A stretch of 52,742 nucleotides of DNA from Anaerolineaceae bacterium UBA5211 (GTDB lineage: Bacteria > Chloroflexota > Anaerolineae > Anaerolineales > Anaerolineaceae), in assembly GCA_002412595.1 (NCBI GenBank), contig DHVJ01000057.1, positions 1 to 52,742 on the forward strand. Direction: 5' to 3'. Below, one piece after another: positions 25,001 to 33,478 of the stretch. The notes beneath the pieces were generated by a model. That model was not told where the DNA came from, did not search any database, and saw nothing but the letters and a program-made list of their open reading frames with translations. A program made the position numbers and the translations under genes. Numbering within the stretch: position 1 is the first letter of the stretch; each line of letters opens with the position of its first letter.

Positions 25001-27367
25001 TTCGTTATCATCCCAATACATCTGGAAATTCAGGTCGGATTGATAGACGCCTTCGAAAGTGTCAAAAGGATTGAGGCCGTACATGTATAACGGCAAGGTA
25101 TCATCCCAATCGGATTCTTTGGCCGGTTGTGCGCCTGTGACCAGAACGGCCGCATTCGCACCCTCAATCACAATGGATAAGCCATAGGACTGCCCTTCTT
25201 TCACTTCAAGGACCTGATCCAGCTGTATGATCACATTGCTGCCGCGATAATTTTCACTTGTAGAAGTGAAATCTCCGCTAACCTGGCCGCTGGCCAATTC
25301 TGCGCCGCTGTCCCGGTCGGTCACGGCTACACGCAAGCCAATACCTGTACCGGCAGCTTCCATATCCAGTACACGGTAAAATTCAACCGCTGAAAGTTCA
25401 GCATCGCGTTTGGCCGTAAAGGTGAAAGCGTACGGGCTGCCGTTGGTCAGTGCCGGAGCCGCTTCAAAAACAGCCTGCCGCAAGGATTCACCCGCGTCAT
25501 TGTCCAATTGCAGACCGATGGATCCGTAAATATTCAGACCAGCGTTGCCCTCAGGCAAAGCCACCACCAACTCATAGATCTTTCCGGCTGATAGCGGCAC
25601 CAGCTCATCCAATTCAAGGTTAAATTCCCTGCCACGTGCGTCATTATCCGGTAAGAAGCTGTCACTTAAACTGCTATCAAGCAGCACTTCCCCGGTATTG
25701 GCTTCCCGCAGGCTGACCGGAACCAGTTGAAGTGTATCGGTATAAACCGCTGTGACAATATGCTCAAAGTTAATTGAGGATAAATAACCATCCTCTTCCG
25801 GTTGAAACCGCACACGAATTTCCCCGCCCGGATTTAGTGCATACACATGCGAATATGGCAGCGCCTGAAGGAAATCACCGGAATCATCGCTCAACTGCAG
25901 GTTGACTGCTCCTTCCACATTATCATAGATCCACTCGCTGGCGGCGATGCGCGTCATAGGCTTGTGGTAAATCTGAATAAATGCCAGTGCCCAACATACT
26001 GTCCCGGCGATCAAAACCAGCGCTGCGATAAGTTTGATGGCACCCGTCAGTTTTTTACGGGCAGTAAACCAGTTTGTCTGATCCAATTGAATGAATACCT
26101 GCCATAAACACCAGGCGGCCACAATTGCCAGTACCGGATAGACCAGCAGGAAATAACGCATGGTCGGATTCCAGCGCACAGCCTGAAAAGCGGTATAGAA
26201 GACCGTCCAAAACCACACCAGTGAATATTCGCGCCATTCCCCTTTGATAATCTTCCAACCCATCCAAAGCAGCACACCCACCGAAAAGACCGCCATGGGA
26301 AGCCCTAATCCCCACACAGTCAGGTTCTTCAGCGGGAATCCCAGCGAGCGTCTGGCCCACTGCATGGAGGGTGGATAGTTGCTGATTCCGGAGCTTAACA
26401 CACTCAATTCCTGAAGATCAGCAATCCATTCCTTGTTCAAACCGATATTAAAGAAACCCGGCCCCTGAAAGGCATAGGGTTGAAATATGCGAAAAGTGAA
26501 AAAAGAAATGACAGCCGCCGTCAACATAAAATGAAAACGCTTGGTCCAGACGGGAGAAGATGGACGGAAGAATCCTTTAGGATCTTTCAGGAACAGTACC
26601 AGCGGCAGCAGGACGGCAATCGCCAATGCGTTGATCTTGGATGCCCCAGCCAGCCCCAACGTTACCCCGAAAGCAACATAAGGAGCCAAATCGATCCAGT
26701 CCAACTTCAGCCATTGCCATAGGTTAGATGGTCGTACCAGCGAATAAATGGTTTCTTCCCTTTTCAGGATAGTTACGGCCGCCAGGAAAGCCAGCATGGC
26801 AAAGAAAGTAGTGAAATTATCGACAATAAAGTAATGTGAAATCTGGATCGGTAAAGCCGAACAGGCATATATCAGCGCTGCCAGCCAGCTCGGCCAAAAC
26901 CTGGTGAAAAGGTTTTTGGCAATAAAAAAAACGACCAGCACCGTACCCAAATCAAATATTCCGGAAAGAATACGTCCCAGAATATAGATCTCGCCATAAC
27001 CGGTCATGTTGAACCATTCACCCACGTAGCGCACCACCACAATCGGTAGATCGCCATAAACGAATAATGGATAACTCTGATTGCCATTTGCATCGCGCAC
27101 ATTGTGCGGATTCAAACTGGATGTGCTGGTATCGAAATACGCTTTCAGGCTGTCCACCGGTGTAAGGGAAGTTTCCACCATGGTCAGGAAACGTTCATCT
27201 GGATGCAGATGAAAATCCTTATCCCACTCAATTCCGGTAAAACGCAAATATGCGCCCAGAGCCAGAACCACGATAAGCATGATCAGTCGGAAGCTTTTTG
27301 AAGCAGCCAATTGCCCAATTTTCGATTGCGTTTGCGTTTTGGTTTTATTCATTGTCAATCTATCCAT
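22049..27367 (-). CDS. giant GT39-like / beta-sandwich / DUF2298 fusion protein
   Basis: A 1772-residue membrane protein in three parts. Residues about 25-480 look like a GT39/PMT-type GT-C domain ('DFHLHPDERFLTMVETSL' carries the first-loop acidic residues). Residues about 490-960 are extracytoplasmic and beta-rich, with two similar units ('LVPVSLREANTGEVLLDSSL', 'LRVAVTDRDSGAELASGQV'). Residues about 970-1772 are a full DUF2298 domain with 'YAGGYINYYYYGFV', 'FPYFTFLYGDPHAHM' and 'RMNTVFKFYLQAW'. It thus joins a transferase-like module to a second DUF2298 protein, with the stand-alone paralogue encoded next. It overlaps the upstream GT-C gene by 8 nt. Confidence 0.85.
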   Translation of the reverse strand: MDRLTMNKTKTQTQSKIGQLAASKSFRLIMLIVVLALGAYLRFTGIEWDKDFHLHPDERFLTMVETSLTPVDSLKAYFDTSTSSLNPHNVRDANGNQSYPLFVYGDLPIVVVRYVGEWFNMTGYGEIYILGRILSGIFDLGTVLVVFFIAKNLFTRFWPSWLAALIYACSALPIQISHYFIVDNFTTFFAMLAFLAAVTILKREETIYSLVRPSNLWQWLKLDWIDLAPYVAFGVTLGLAGASKINALAIAVLLPLVLFLKDPKGFFRPSSPVWTKRFHFMLTAAVISFFTFRIFQPYAFQGPGFFNIGLNKEWIADLQELSVLSSGISNYPPSMQWARRSLGFPLKNLTVWGLGLPMAVFSVGVLLWMGWKIIKGEWREYSLVWFWTVFYTAFQAVRWNPTMRYFLLVYPVLAIVAAWCLWQVFIQLDQTNWFTARKKLTGAIKLIAALVLIAGTVCWALAFIQIYHKPMTRIAASEWIYDNVEGAVNLQLSDDSGDFLQALPYSHVYALNPGGEIRVRFQPEEDGYLSSINFEHIVTAVYTDTLQLVPVSLREANTGEVLLDSSLSDSFLPDNDARGREFNLELDELVPLSAGKIYELVVALPEGNAGLNIYGSIGLQLDNDAGESLRQAVFEAAPALTNGSPYAFTFTAKRDAELSAVEFYRVLDMEAAGTGIGLRVAVTDRDSGAELASGQVSGDFTSTSENYRGSNVIIQLDQVLEVKEGQSYGLSIVIEGANAAVLVTGAQPAKESDWDDTLPLYMYGLNPFDTFEGVYQSDLNFQMYWDDNEEKRQRFLSILDQADYIIITSNRQWGSVTQLPEQYPLTTLFYQELIGCDVDDVQYCYRVAQPGMYAGELGYELETVYQSNPEIFGIEFNSQFAEEAFTVYDHPKVMVFKKTADFDLAAAADMLYQVDLDKIQAMTPEEAEKSNGDLMLSDEQFAQMQNNGTWSDLFDYEAIQNKYPFLTVLIWYMTITLLGWMFYPSGRLIFKGLADKGFPLLKLAGLIVWTLGVWWLGSAGVSVTRWTILAVLLLLLAANLWIGWRNRVEIKAEISQNRKLFVKIELTALAFFLFFLLIRLGNPDLWHPYKGGEKPMDFSYFNAVLKSDTFPPYDPWYAGGYINYYYYGFVLAAMPVKLLGIVPSIAYNLILPTFFSFTAMAAFSFGWNMFPNLGKQTDPGEPGGRSIWKRIFGGPMGLALCSACFVVVLGNLGTIQMLFQGFQKIATSGIALDTGNVFERLAWFFEGIRLYFAGHGFTYYPGDWYWIPSRTIPGEPITEFPYFTFLYGDPHAHMFAYPITILVLCWLQALLKNRLNNQKASHTLLQLAAGALFVGTLKPTNTWDYPVFLFMTVLVLGYVLYRYAALPEKFFPYLSGKLRRVLWLILIEALFVAATYLFYYPFTYWFGQAYSAVNIWEGDRTPISSYLTHWGLFIFIIYSFAVWEMRDWLATTPVSALKPFYERRNWITAAVVLLIAVVLVLAFSGVEVVLVIAPAVLLLVLLFFRPDYEESTRLVILITLAGLGLTLMVELIALRGDIGRMNTVFKFYLQAWTFLSLSAAFYLFRLVPQIKQKWSPNWSTVWQVLLGLLLFSTALFPVLASADKITDRISGDVPLTLDGMDYMKYSTYFENDTTMDLSQDYAGIRWMQDNVTGSPVVLEANVSEYQWGNRYTIYTGLPSVIGWNWHERQQRAINSSDWVYERIDDVNEFYQTENIERCKELIDQYDIEYIVVGQLESSLFTEEQLSKFEAQDGRLWEKVFSYQQTAIYQVIE

Positions 27368-29423
27368 TTTGCATAATTGAATAAATTATAAAGTTCTTGC
27401 CGGAAGTTTTTGAATAGAAAATCTCTTCATGTCCATCCGGATACAGCATCTGCAGTAATTCCAGGCTGTCCGTATCTTCAGGTTTGAGGATGAATAACTG
27501 ATTGCCTGTGATGTCTAAGGTTGTCTCGAAATCTTCCGGCCACAGGGCATAATCCTGCCAGGGCACACCTGCATTGATACCCACCAGGCGCGTATCCACC
27601 CAATAAGAGTAAGGTACCACATGGGCATTTTTATATAGATTGCCCTGTGCGATGAAGTCCGCGATCACCGCTCCGATTTCGGATGTGTTCCAGGCGCCTG
27701 ACATGAATTCTTTGTTATATTGATTGAAAACCAGATCATAATTCTGATATCCGCCAAAAACCAACGAAATGGTCAGGAATGTCCCCAGTACAACCCGGCT
27801 CAATGCCGGTTCCGCGCGGTTGAAAAGTCCTTTGGCGCAATGATATAAGCCAATGGCCGCGATAATAAACACCGGCACAATCGCCCCACCGCTGCGGTTC
27901 AATGAAGGATTTTCATCCGGAAAAGCCAATGACAGGATGGATGGCAGCATCAAGACCGGAATTGCAACTAATAAGGCCAAGTCCTCCCATTTGTGTGTGG
28001 AAAAATATTTTTTGACTTCATATACCAAGCCAACAAAGAAAAATGCCGCCGTGATCATATCCAATGCCGGACGGTGCGGGATGGAATGCACCCAGATCTG
28101 CCCATTATCGTAAAAGAACATGATCAGGGATTTCCACAGGTTGCTCAGGAAGATCAGCCAAACAGATCCTTCCACCGGTTGTTCCAGCGAGGTCATTCGT
28201 GACAATGTCCGATAGCTGACCAGCTCGGGATTTTCCAAAAAATAGCGGAATAACGGCAGAAACAGCATGAAAGCGCTGAAAGCCAACAAACCCAACACCC
28301 ATACATCATTCCAGCGATTCTGTTTTGGTCTGGTATGCAGCCAATAAATCTGGAAAACCAGCACCACATAGACGGGCAGGATGCGCACCGGGCTGTACCC
28401 ATGCAGCCCCAAACCCAACAGGAGGCCGCTCACGATCAGGTCATTTCGGCTTTTACGCTGCAGGCCGCGGAACAGGAAAAACATCACCGGTGCGGTAAAC
28501 AGCGGGTAAAGCGTGTAGCGCAATGCCACACGCGAAATCACGTTTGGCCAGTACGCGATGCCGGCCAACAGCATAGCCAGCAATCCAACCCATTTATTGG
28601 TCAATTGCTTTGCCAGTAAATAGATGAAAATCAGGGTAATGAATCCACAAAAGGTCGTTCCCAATTTCAGACTGAGGAAACTGATGCCGGTGTGGAAAAT
28701 TTTGATGATAGCAGCTGTCATGTAAAACTGGAAAGCTTCCCTGCCAGTGTTGCGGGTGAAGTAAATGGACGTTTTTCCATTCAAGACATCCATCACATCC
28801 AGCAATTTTTCAGCGTGGTCGCTGAACATTTCCCCGGGCACCTGGTTGAGCCAATAGAAACGGTAAAACGCGGATACCACCAATACCAGTATAAAAAGAA
28901 TGACAAAGGAAATTTTCTGCCGCTGTCGTTGTGGTTGCTCCTCTTTTTCCCAAACCGACATCACGAAAAACACGATGGATGCCGCCCACAGACTGAGGTT
29001 CAGCCAAGTGAAAGTATTGTCGGTGAAAAGCAGAAAAGCCGCAACCAAAAAGACCATCGAAATGGCAAAATAGATCAGGCGTATATCGCTGGAGAATGCC
29101 TGATTGGCCGGGGCATTCGCTTTGACAAATTCGGTCAGGTTTTCCCGGTGGAACCCCAACCATAAGAAATACCCTGCTGCCAGGTATAAGCCCAACGCCG
29201 GCAAGATTTGGCGGTGTCCGGGTTCCAGGAAAAATTGGCCGATGACCGCCAGAACGGCGCCTAATACTACCTGCCAGCGGATGCGTTCGTCCGAATTACC
29301 CACTGCAGGAGCATTCCTCAAATTTTCAGCTTGTTTCGCTTGGAGACCAAAATATCGTTTTACATCAAAGTGATCTCCCCGCAGGAGAGATTTCAGATAA
29401 TCGAGGATACTGGGTTCATTCAT
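27360..29423 (-). CDS. GT-C family glycosyltransferase-like membrane protein
   Basis: A 687-residue protein. A roughly 60-residue cytoplasmic N-terminus precedes about a dozen membrane segments and a C-terminal soluble tail. The loop 'VPGEMFSDHAEKLLDVMDVLNGK' after an early TM pair, and 'GREAFQFYMTAAIIKIF', are typical of GT39/ArnT-like polytopic glycosyltransferases, where the loop acid acts as catalytic base. The sugar and acceptor are unknown. It is coupled (8-nt overlap) to the giant fusion gene and lies 15 nt after a methyltransferase gene. Confidence 0.75.
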   Translation of the reverse strand: MNEPSILDYLKSLLRGDHFDVKRYFGLQAKQAENLRNAPAVGNSDERIRWQVVLGAVLAVIGQFFLEPGHRQILPALGLYLAAGYFLWLGFHRENLTEFVKANAPANQAFSSDIRLIYFAISMVFLVAAFLLFTDNTFTWLNLSLWAASIVFFVMSVWEKEEQPQRQRQKISFVILFILVLVVSAFYRFYWLNQVPGEMFSDHAEKLLDVMDVLNGKTSIYFTRNTGREAFQFYMTAAIIKIFHTGISFLSLKLGTTFCGFITLIFIYLLAKQLTNKWVGLLAMLLAGIAYWPNVISRVALRYTLYPLFTAPVMFFLFRGLQRKSRNDLIVSGLLLGLGLHGYSPVRILPVYVVLVFQIYWLHTRPKQNRWNDVWVLGLLAFSAFMLFLPLFRYFLENPELVSYRTLSRMTSLEQPVEGSVWLIFLSNLWKSLIMFFYDNGQIWVHSIPHRPALDMITAAFFFVGLVYEVKKYFSTHKWEDLALLVAIPVLMLPSILSLAFPDENPSLNRSGGAIVPVFIIAAIGLYHCAKGLFNRAEPALSRVVLGTFLTISLVFGGYQNYDLVFNQYNKEFMSGAWNTSEIGAVIADFIAQGNLYKNAHVVPYSYWVDTRLVGINAGVPWQDYALWPEDFETTLDITGNQLFILKPEDTDSLELLQMLYPDGHEEIFYSKTSGKNFIIYSIMQNG

Positions 29424-29438
29424 AATGACAATATTATT

Positions 29439-30245
29439 TTAGCTTTTTTGTGCCAGGAAAAAGGTGTAAGCGCCATCCGCATCGACTGAGTCTTGTTGGT
29501 AATGGCGATACAACCAGCGATATCTTCTATTGACGAACCAGAAATCGGGAAATAAAACCCACCGCCCAAAAATCTTTTTGTGGAACCAGTTGGGTAATCC
29601 AAAATAATGGCCCCATTCGAGGATTTTTAACGAGCTGGGGGAAAAATAGTTAAATTCCTTTTTAATAAAAAACCCAGCCTGTTCCAAGCGCTGATGCCAT
29701 TGCGCTGCATCATCCGGATGATAATGCCGGGAAATCTTATTAAAGAAAGTGCGGTATCCCCGCGCTGCGCCCTTCCAACCCAGCCGGTCAAAGAAACGCG
29801 CTACGCTCAAATTCTGTGTAAAATTGCTGTTCGGTACGGTGATTACCAACGTTCCGCCAGGCTTCAAAATACGGTTAGCCTCACGCAGCACTGCGTCAAC
29901 ATCCGGAATGTGCTCCAGCACAGAATTGCTGACCACCGTGGCAAAAGTGCTGTCCGCATAAGGAATGCGATCCCCCATGCCATTCACCAGCATATCGTAA
30001 ACCTCAAAAGACTGGGCTTCCCGCAGGGAAATGAACGCTGGGTCATAGCCCACTTCCAGTTTTTGCTGAAAAGTCCGGGCTGCAAAATGCCCATCCCCCG
30101 CGCCCAGGTCAAAAACCGGCCGCGGCAGATCTAATCCCTGGTAAAAACGGGCTTCCACCGCGCGCAGAAAGCCGCGGAAATACGGCAATTCGTTCAACTG
30201 TTTTCGGAGAAGTTCCGGGTAAATTTCTGCTTCTGGTAATAACAT
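29439..30245 (-). CDS. class I SAM-dependent methyltransferase
   Basis: A 268-residue methyltransferase of the Methyltransf_11 type. SAM-binding motif I is 'VFDLGAGDGHFA' (about 44-55), followed by the acidic strand end 'VGYDPAF', 'VSNSVLEHIPDVDAVLREANRILKPGGTLVITVPN' (motifs II-III). The C-terminus is aromatic-rich ('LPNWFHKKIFGRWVLFPDFWFVNRRYRWLYRHYQ'), suggesting membrane or lipid-linked substrate contact. The genes around it (GT4, GT-C) suggest modification of a glycan or glycolipid. The acceptor is not determined. Confidence 0.85.
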   Translation of the reverse strand: MLLPEAEIYPELLRKQLNELPYFRGFLRAVEARFYQGLDLPRPVFDLGAGDGHFAARTFQQKLEVGYDPAFISLREAQSFEVYDMLVNGMGDRIPYADSTFATVVSNSVLEHIPDVDAVLREANRILKPGGTLVITVPNSNFTQNLSVARFFDRLGWKGAARGYRTFFNKISRHYHPDDAAQWHQRLEQAGFFIKKEFNYFSPSSLKILEWGHYFGLPNWFHKKIFGRWVLFPDFWFVNRRYRWLYRHYQQDSVDADGAYTFFLAQKS

Positions 30246-30254
30246 AGGCGCTCA

Positions 30255-31418
30255 CTATTGTATTTCAGTCTGGATGCGCGCAAAAAGGTCTTCATATTTT
30301 TGCGCGATGGTGTCTGGAGCGTACGTCTCGCGGATGCCAACCTTGCGATCCCCATAAGTTTTTTTCTCCGCCATTATTTCCTTGACAGCCTGGGCTAACG
30401 CGTGAGAATCACCTATTGGAATGACCCGCCCCATTTCATGGCGCCGCACCGGCTGGCGCACCCCCGGCAGATTGGCAGAAATAACCGGTACGCCGTTCAT
30501 CATGGCCTCGATTTGCACCAGGCCAAATGATTCGGTCGAGTTCAAACTTGGAATGGTCAATATATCCAGATTGGGGTAAAAAGCTGCTATAACCTCCGGG
30601 GAAAGCAGCCCCATGAATTTCCATTTGCCATCTTTTTGCAGCGATTCAATTTTAGGACGCAGGCGTTCAAAATATTGCTGCTCACCGATAATATTTTCAT
30701 AAGGTCCCGCGAACCAAAACTCAGCGTCAGGATAACTCCGGAGAATTTCATCAGCTGCGTTTAGCAAAACTTCTACCCCTTTTTCGGTGGCAAAGCGCGC
30801 TGCCATCCCAATCACCGGGTGATTCCCGTGCGGGTTATGTTCCTGCCGGAAACGCTCGATGGCTTCGGCTTTTATCTCCGGCATGACCACCGGTGGATTG
30901 ATCACTTCCAGTTTTTGCTTATAGCTGCTCAGGTAAGGAGAGTGGTCAGCATAATCTTGCGTGTAAGCCACAATACGATGGGTATAAAAAGCCGCAATAC
31001 GGTTCATTACGTGCACTACCTGGTTGACAAACCAATTGAAAATACCCTTGGGCATTAATAAATCGCAGTGATAGGTAATGACGGTCGGTTTTTTATGCCG
31101 CCTTCCACGCACGGCTAAACCGGCTGCGTCAAATTGTGGCAGATGTAGTTGCAATACATCCGTTTCCTTCACCATACGCGTGGCTATCCTGCCAAAAGAG
31201 GGCATGATCACCCCTTTGCTGATGCGCAGCAGCACGGGCACGCGCACCACCCGAACGCCGTCCATCATCTCTTCGCGCGGCAATGTTTTATCATATTGGG
31301 ATGTCAGAACGGTCACCTGGTGGCCGCGCTTGGCCAGCGCGGTGGCCAGGCGTTCGGCGTAGATAGTCAAACCGCTGGTATGTGGGCGGTAATAAGTCAA
31401 TTCAATCAATATCTTCAT
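30255..31418 (-). CDS. glycosyltransferase family 4 (GT-B)
   Basis: A 387-residue GT4 enzyme. The N-terminal half has 'YYRPHTSGLTIYAERLATALAKRGHQVTVLTS'. The C-terminal nucleotide-sugar domain has 'VIGMAARFATEKGVEVLLNAADEI' and the E-x7-E region 'IPSLNSTESFGLVQIEAMMNGVPVISANLPGVRQPV'. It is cytoplasmic and probably peripheral at the membrane, transferring a sugar to a lipid-linked acceptor. The ATG at 31418 is preferred: it lies 4 nt after the epimerase stop and begins the expected first strand ('MKILIEL'). An ATG at 31490 would overlap that gene by 68 nt. Confidence 0.9.
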   Translation of the reverse strand: MKILIELTYYRPHTSGLTIYAERLATALAKRGHQVTVLTSQYDKTLPREEMMDGVRVVRVPVLLRISKGVIMPSFGRIATRMVKETDVLQLHLPQFDAAGLAVRGRRHKKPTVITYHCDLLMPKGIFNWFVNQVVHVMNRIAAFYTHRIVAYTQDYADHSPYLSSYKQKLEVINPPVVMPEIKAEAIERFRQEHNPHGNHPVIGMAARFATEKGVEVLLNAADEILRSYPDAEFWFAGPYENIIGEQQYFERLRPKIESLQKDGKWKFMGLLSPEVIAAFYPNLDILTIPSLNSTESFGLVQIEAMMNGVPVISANLPGVRQPVRRHEMGRVIPIGDSHALAQAVKEIMAEKKTYGDRKVGIRETYAPDTIAQKYEDLFARIQTEIQ

Positions 31419-31422
31419 GTTA

Positions 31423-32451
31423 CTATGCGAACAACGCTTTATTTTTACTGGCCCAATCATACAGCGCTTGGATGCCGGTTTGGATATCATAACGCGGCTC
31501 CCAATTCAATTGTCGCTTGATTTTGGAAATATCCGAAATATACACCTTCTGGTCGCCCGGCCGCCAACCATGCAGCTCAGTCGGAATCGTTTGGCCATGC
31601 ACTTTTTCAAGCAGCGGCGCAAACTCCTTCCAAATGGAAATGGCATTCTGCGCTCCCCCGCCAACGTTAAAAATCTGACCGGCACTGATCTGCGGGTTGG
31701 CAATGGCAGCATCGTAAGCATCCAGAAGGTCTTCTACAAACAATAGATCGCGTACCTGTTTGCCATCACCGTAAATCTTGATGGTTTTACCCAATAAGAT
31801 AGCAATAATGAACCAAGCCACCCAACCCTGATCCTCCACGCCAAACTGGCGTGTGCCGTAGATGCAGCTCTGGCGAAAAACCACGGTGGGAATATCGTAT
31901 ATGCGCGCATAATCGTGCATATACTGGTCGCCGGTGCCTTTGGAACAGCCATAAGGAGAATGAAAATCAAGACTGCGTGACTCATCAATACCCTGCGGGT
32001 ATTGGCTGATGTGGTAACGGGTGGATTCCTCGACAATTTCCAGGTCTTCCAGGCCGCCGTAAACTTTATTAGTAGAAGCGTAGATCATCACTGGTTTGCG
32101 TCCGTGCAAACGGGCAGCTTCCAAAACATTAAAGGTACCGTTAGCATTGATCTCAAAATCAGTGCGCGGGTCTTCCACGGAAGTGGTTACCGCCACTTGA
32201 GCAGCCAGATGAACGACCACGTCCTGCTCCTGTACCGCAATTCTCAAGGCTTCCAAATCGCGCACATCGCCCTGTAGAAACCGGAAATCTTTCTGGCCGG
32301 CTTCCTGCTCAACCCATTTCAGGTTATCCGCAGCACCATGCCGGGAAAGGTTGTCAAAAATGGTCACATTCTCGCCGCGCTGCAGCAGTCTGCGCGCGTA
32401 ATTACTCCCAATGAAACCTGCTCCACCGGTAATCAGATAATTTTTACTCAT
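31423..32451 (-). CDS. NAD-dependent nucleotide-sugar epimerase, CDP-paratose 2-epimerase-like
   Basis: A 342-residue extended SDR protein. The Rossmann motif 'ITGGAGFIGSNYARRL' (7-22) and the catalytic 'YGCSK' (YxxxK) are clear. 'YASTNKVYGGLEDLEI' and 'GVEDQGWVAWFIIAILLGK' resemble the RfbE/CDP-paratose-2-epimerase branch more than GalE. It would make an activated sugar for the neighbouring glycosyltransferases. Substrate assignment within the family is uncertain. It sits 16 nt after the flippase gene and 4 nt before the GT4 gene. Confidence 0.85.
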   Translation of the reverse strand: MSKNYLITGGAGFIGSNYARRLLQRGENVTIFDNLSRHGAADNLKWVEQEAGQKDFRFLQGDVRDLEALRIAVQEQDVVVHLAAQVAVTTSVEDPRTDFEINANGTFNVLEAARLHGRKPVMIYASTNKVYGGLEDLEIVEESTRYHISQYPQGIDESRSLDFHSPYGCSKGTGDQYMHDYARIYDIPTVVFRQSCIYGTRQFGVEDQGWVAWFIIAILLGKTIKIYGDGKQVRDLLFVEDLLDAYDAAIANPQISAGQIFNVGGGAQNAISIWKEFAPLLEKVHGQTIPTELHGWRPGDQKVYISDISKIKRQLNWEPRYDIQTGIQALYDWASKNKALFA

Positions 32452-32467
32452 GGATTGCTCCTATATG

Positions 32468-33478
32468 CTATCCGGATTCCTGGCCCTTGCGCGTCCGGAT
32501 GCGGTTTAAGAGTGCGGAAATGGATTGCCCCTGCACCATTAAGCCGTAAATACCGAATATCGTTGTCACCACAATCTGGGTGAAATGCAGCACCAGCGCG
32601 ATGCTGAGCGAAGCGCTTTCGGAATACCCGAATACCGCCAACGCCGCGACCATGGTGCCCTCATAAACGCCAAAACTCGCCGGGGCTGACGGCAGCGCAA
32701 TGCCCAAAGCCAGCACGCCTTGCGTGAAGATAGCCCACCATAACGGCACCGGTCCGGGTGAAATGCGCGTGATCCCGAAATACAATAGCGTAATCCAACA
32801 TACCCAGGACATCAGGATCCAGAAAATGCTGCGCGCGAACTTGAGCGGATTGGTCAGGGTTGCCAGGCCGTCCAAAATGGAACCGAATTTGGGAAAGACT
32901 TTTTCTTTCAGAAAAGCGGATTTCGTTTTCGAATCTGCCAACCGTTGCTTTACTTTGTCCGAATGGCGCGCTAAAAGTATTAAAACCACAATCATAACCA
33001 GGAACAAGATGAACAGCGCCCAGGCTATGGGCTTGATCCAATTCATCTCAACTACAAAAGGTAAAGTGGTCAAGAATAAAGCGGCCGCTACGATCACATC
33101 CAGGGATCTTTCCACCAGGATGCTGGAAGCTGCCTGAAAGGCACTGATTTCTGACAGACCGCCCACCAACAGTGTGCGTACAATTTCGCCAGAGCGCGGG
33201 ATCAGGTTATTGAATAAATATCCTTCATTCACAATCAGGAAGGCCTGCTTGAAGCTGATGCCATCTAAAAGGTTTTTCCAACCCATTGAACGAGCCACAA
33301 AGGAAAGGATATTCAACAGCACAATGACCGCGATATCCACGATCGTCAGTGATTTGACCGCATTCAGCAAATCCTGCAGCGAAATGTATTTGGAAAGAAA
33401 ATAAATTGCCACCAGACTGATAAGCACACCCGGCAGCCAACGTAATGCGTTTTTCCCCTTGGTTGAGTTCGATGTCAA
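32468..33478 (-). CDS. LPG synthase TM-like / UPF0104 flippase-like membrane protein
   Basis: A 336-residue protein with about eight membrane segments, of the lysylphosphatidylglycerol synthase transmembrane family (also UPF0104/AglD-like). Typical elements are 'FVARSMGWKNLLDGISFKQAFLIVNEGYLFNNLIPRSGEIVRTLLVG' and 'ALGIALPSAPASFGVYEGTMVAALAVFG'. Relatives act in lipid or glycolipid translocation. Its start overlaps the lepA stop by 4 nt, tying the surface-sugar genes to lepA. Confidence 0.85.
   Translation of the reverse strand: MTSNSTKGKNALRWLPGVLISLVAIYFLSKYISLQDLLNAVKSLTIVDIAVIVLLNILSFVARSMGWKNLLDGISFKQAFLIVNEGYLFNNLIPRSGEIVRTLLVGGLSEISAFQAASSILVERSLDVIVAAALFLTTLPFVVEMNWIKPIAWALFILFLVMIVVLILLARHSDKVKQRLADSKTKSAFLKEKVFPKFGSILDGLATLTNPLKFARSIFWILMSWVCWITLLYFGITRISPGPVPLWWAIFTQGVLALGIALPSAPASFGVYEGTMVAALAVFGYSESASLSIALVLHFTQIVVTTIFGIYGLMVQGQSISALLNRIRTRKGQESG

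Noticed and set aside
28692..29165. 157-codon open frame antisense to a GT-C gene
   Set aside because: Its residues are a by-product of the hydrophobic codons on the other strand; no support for expression.
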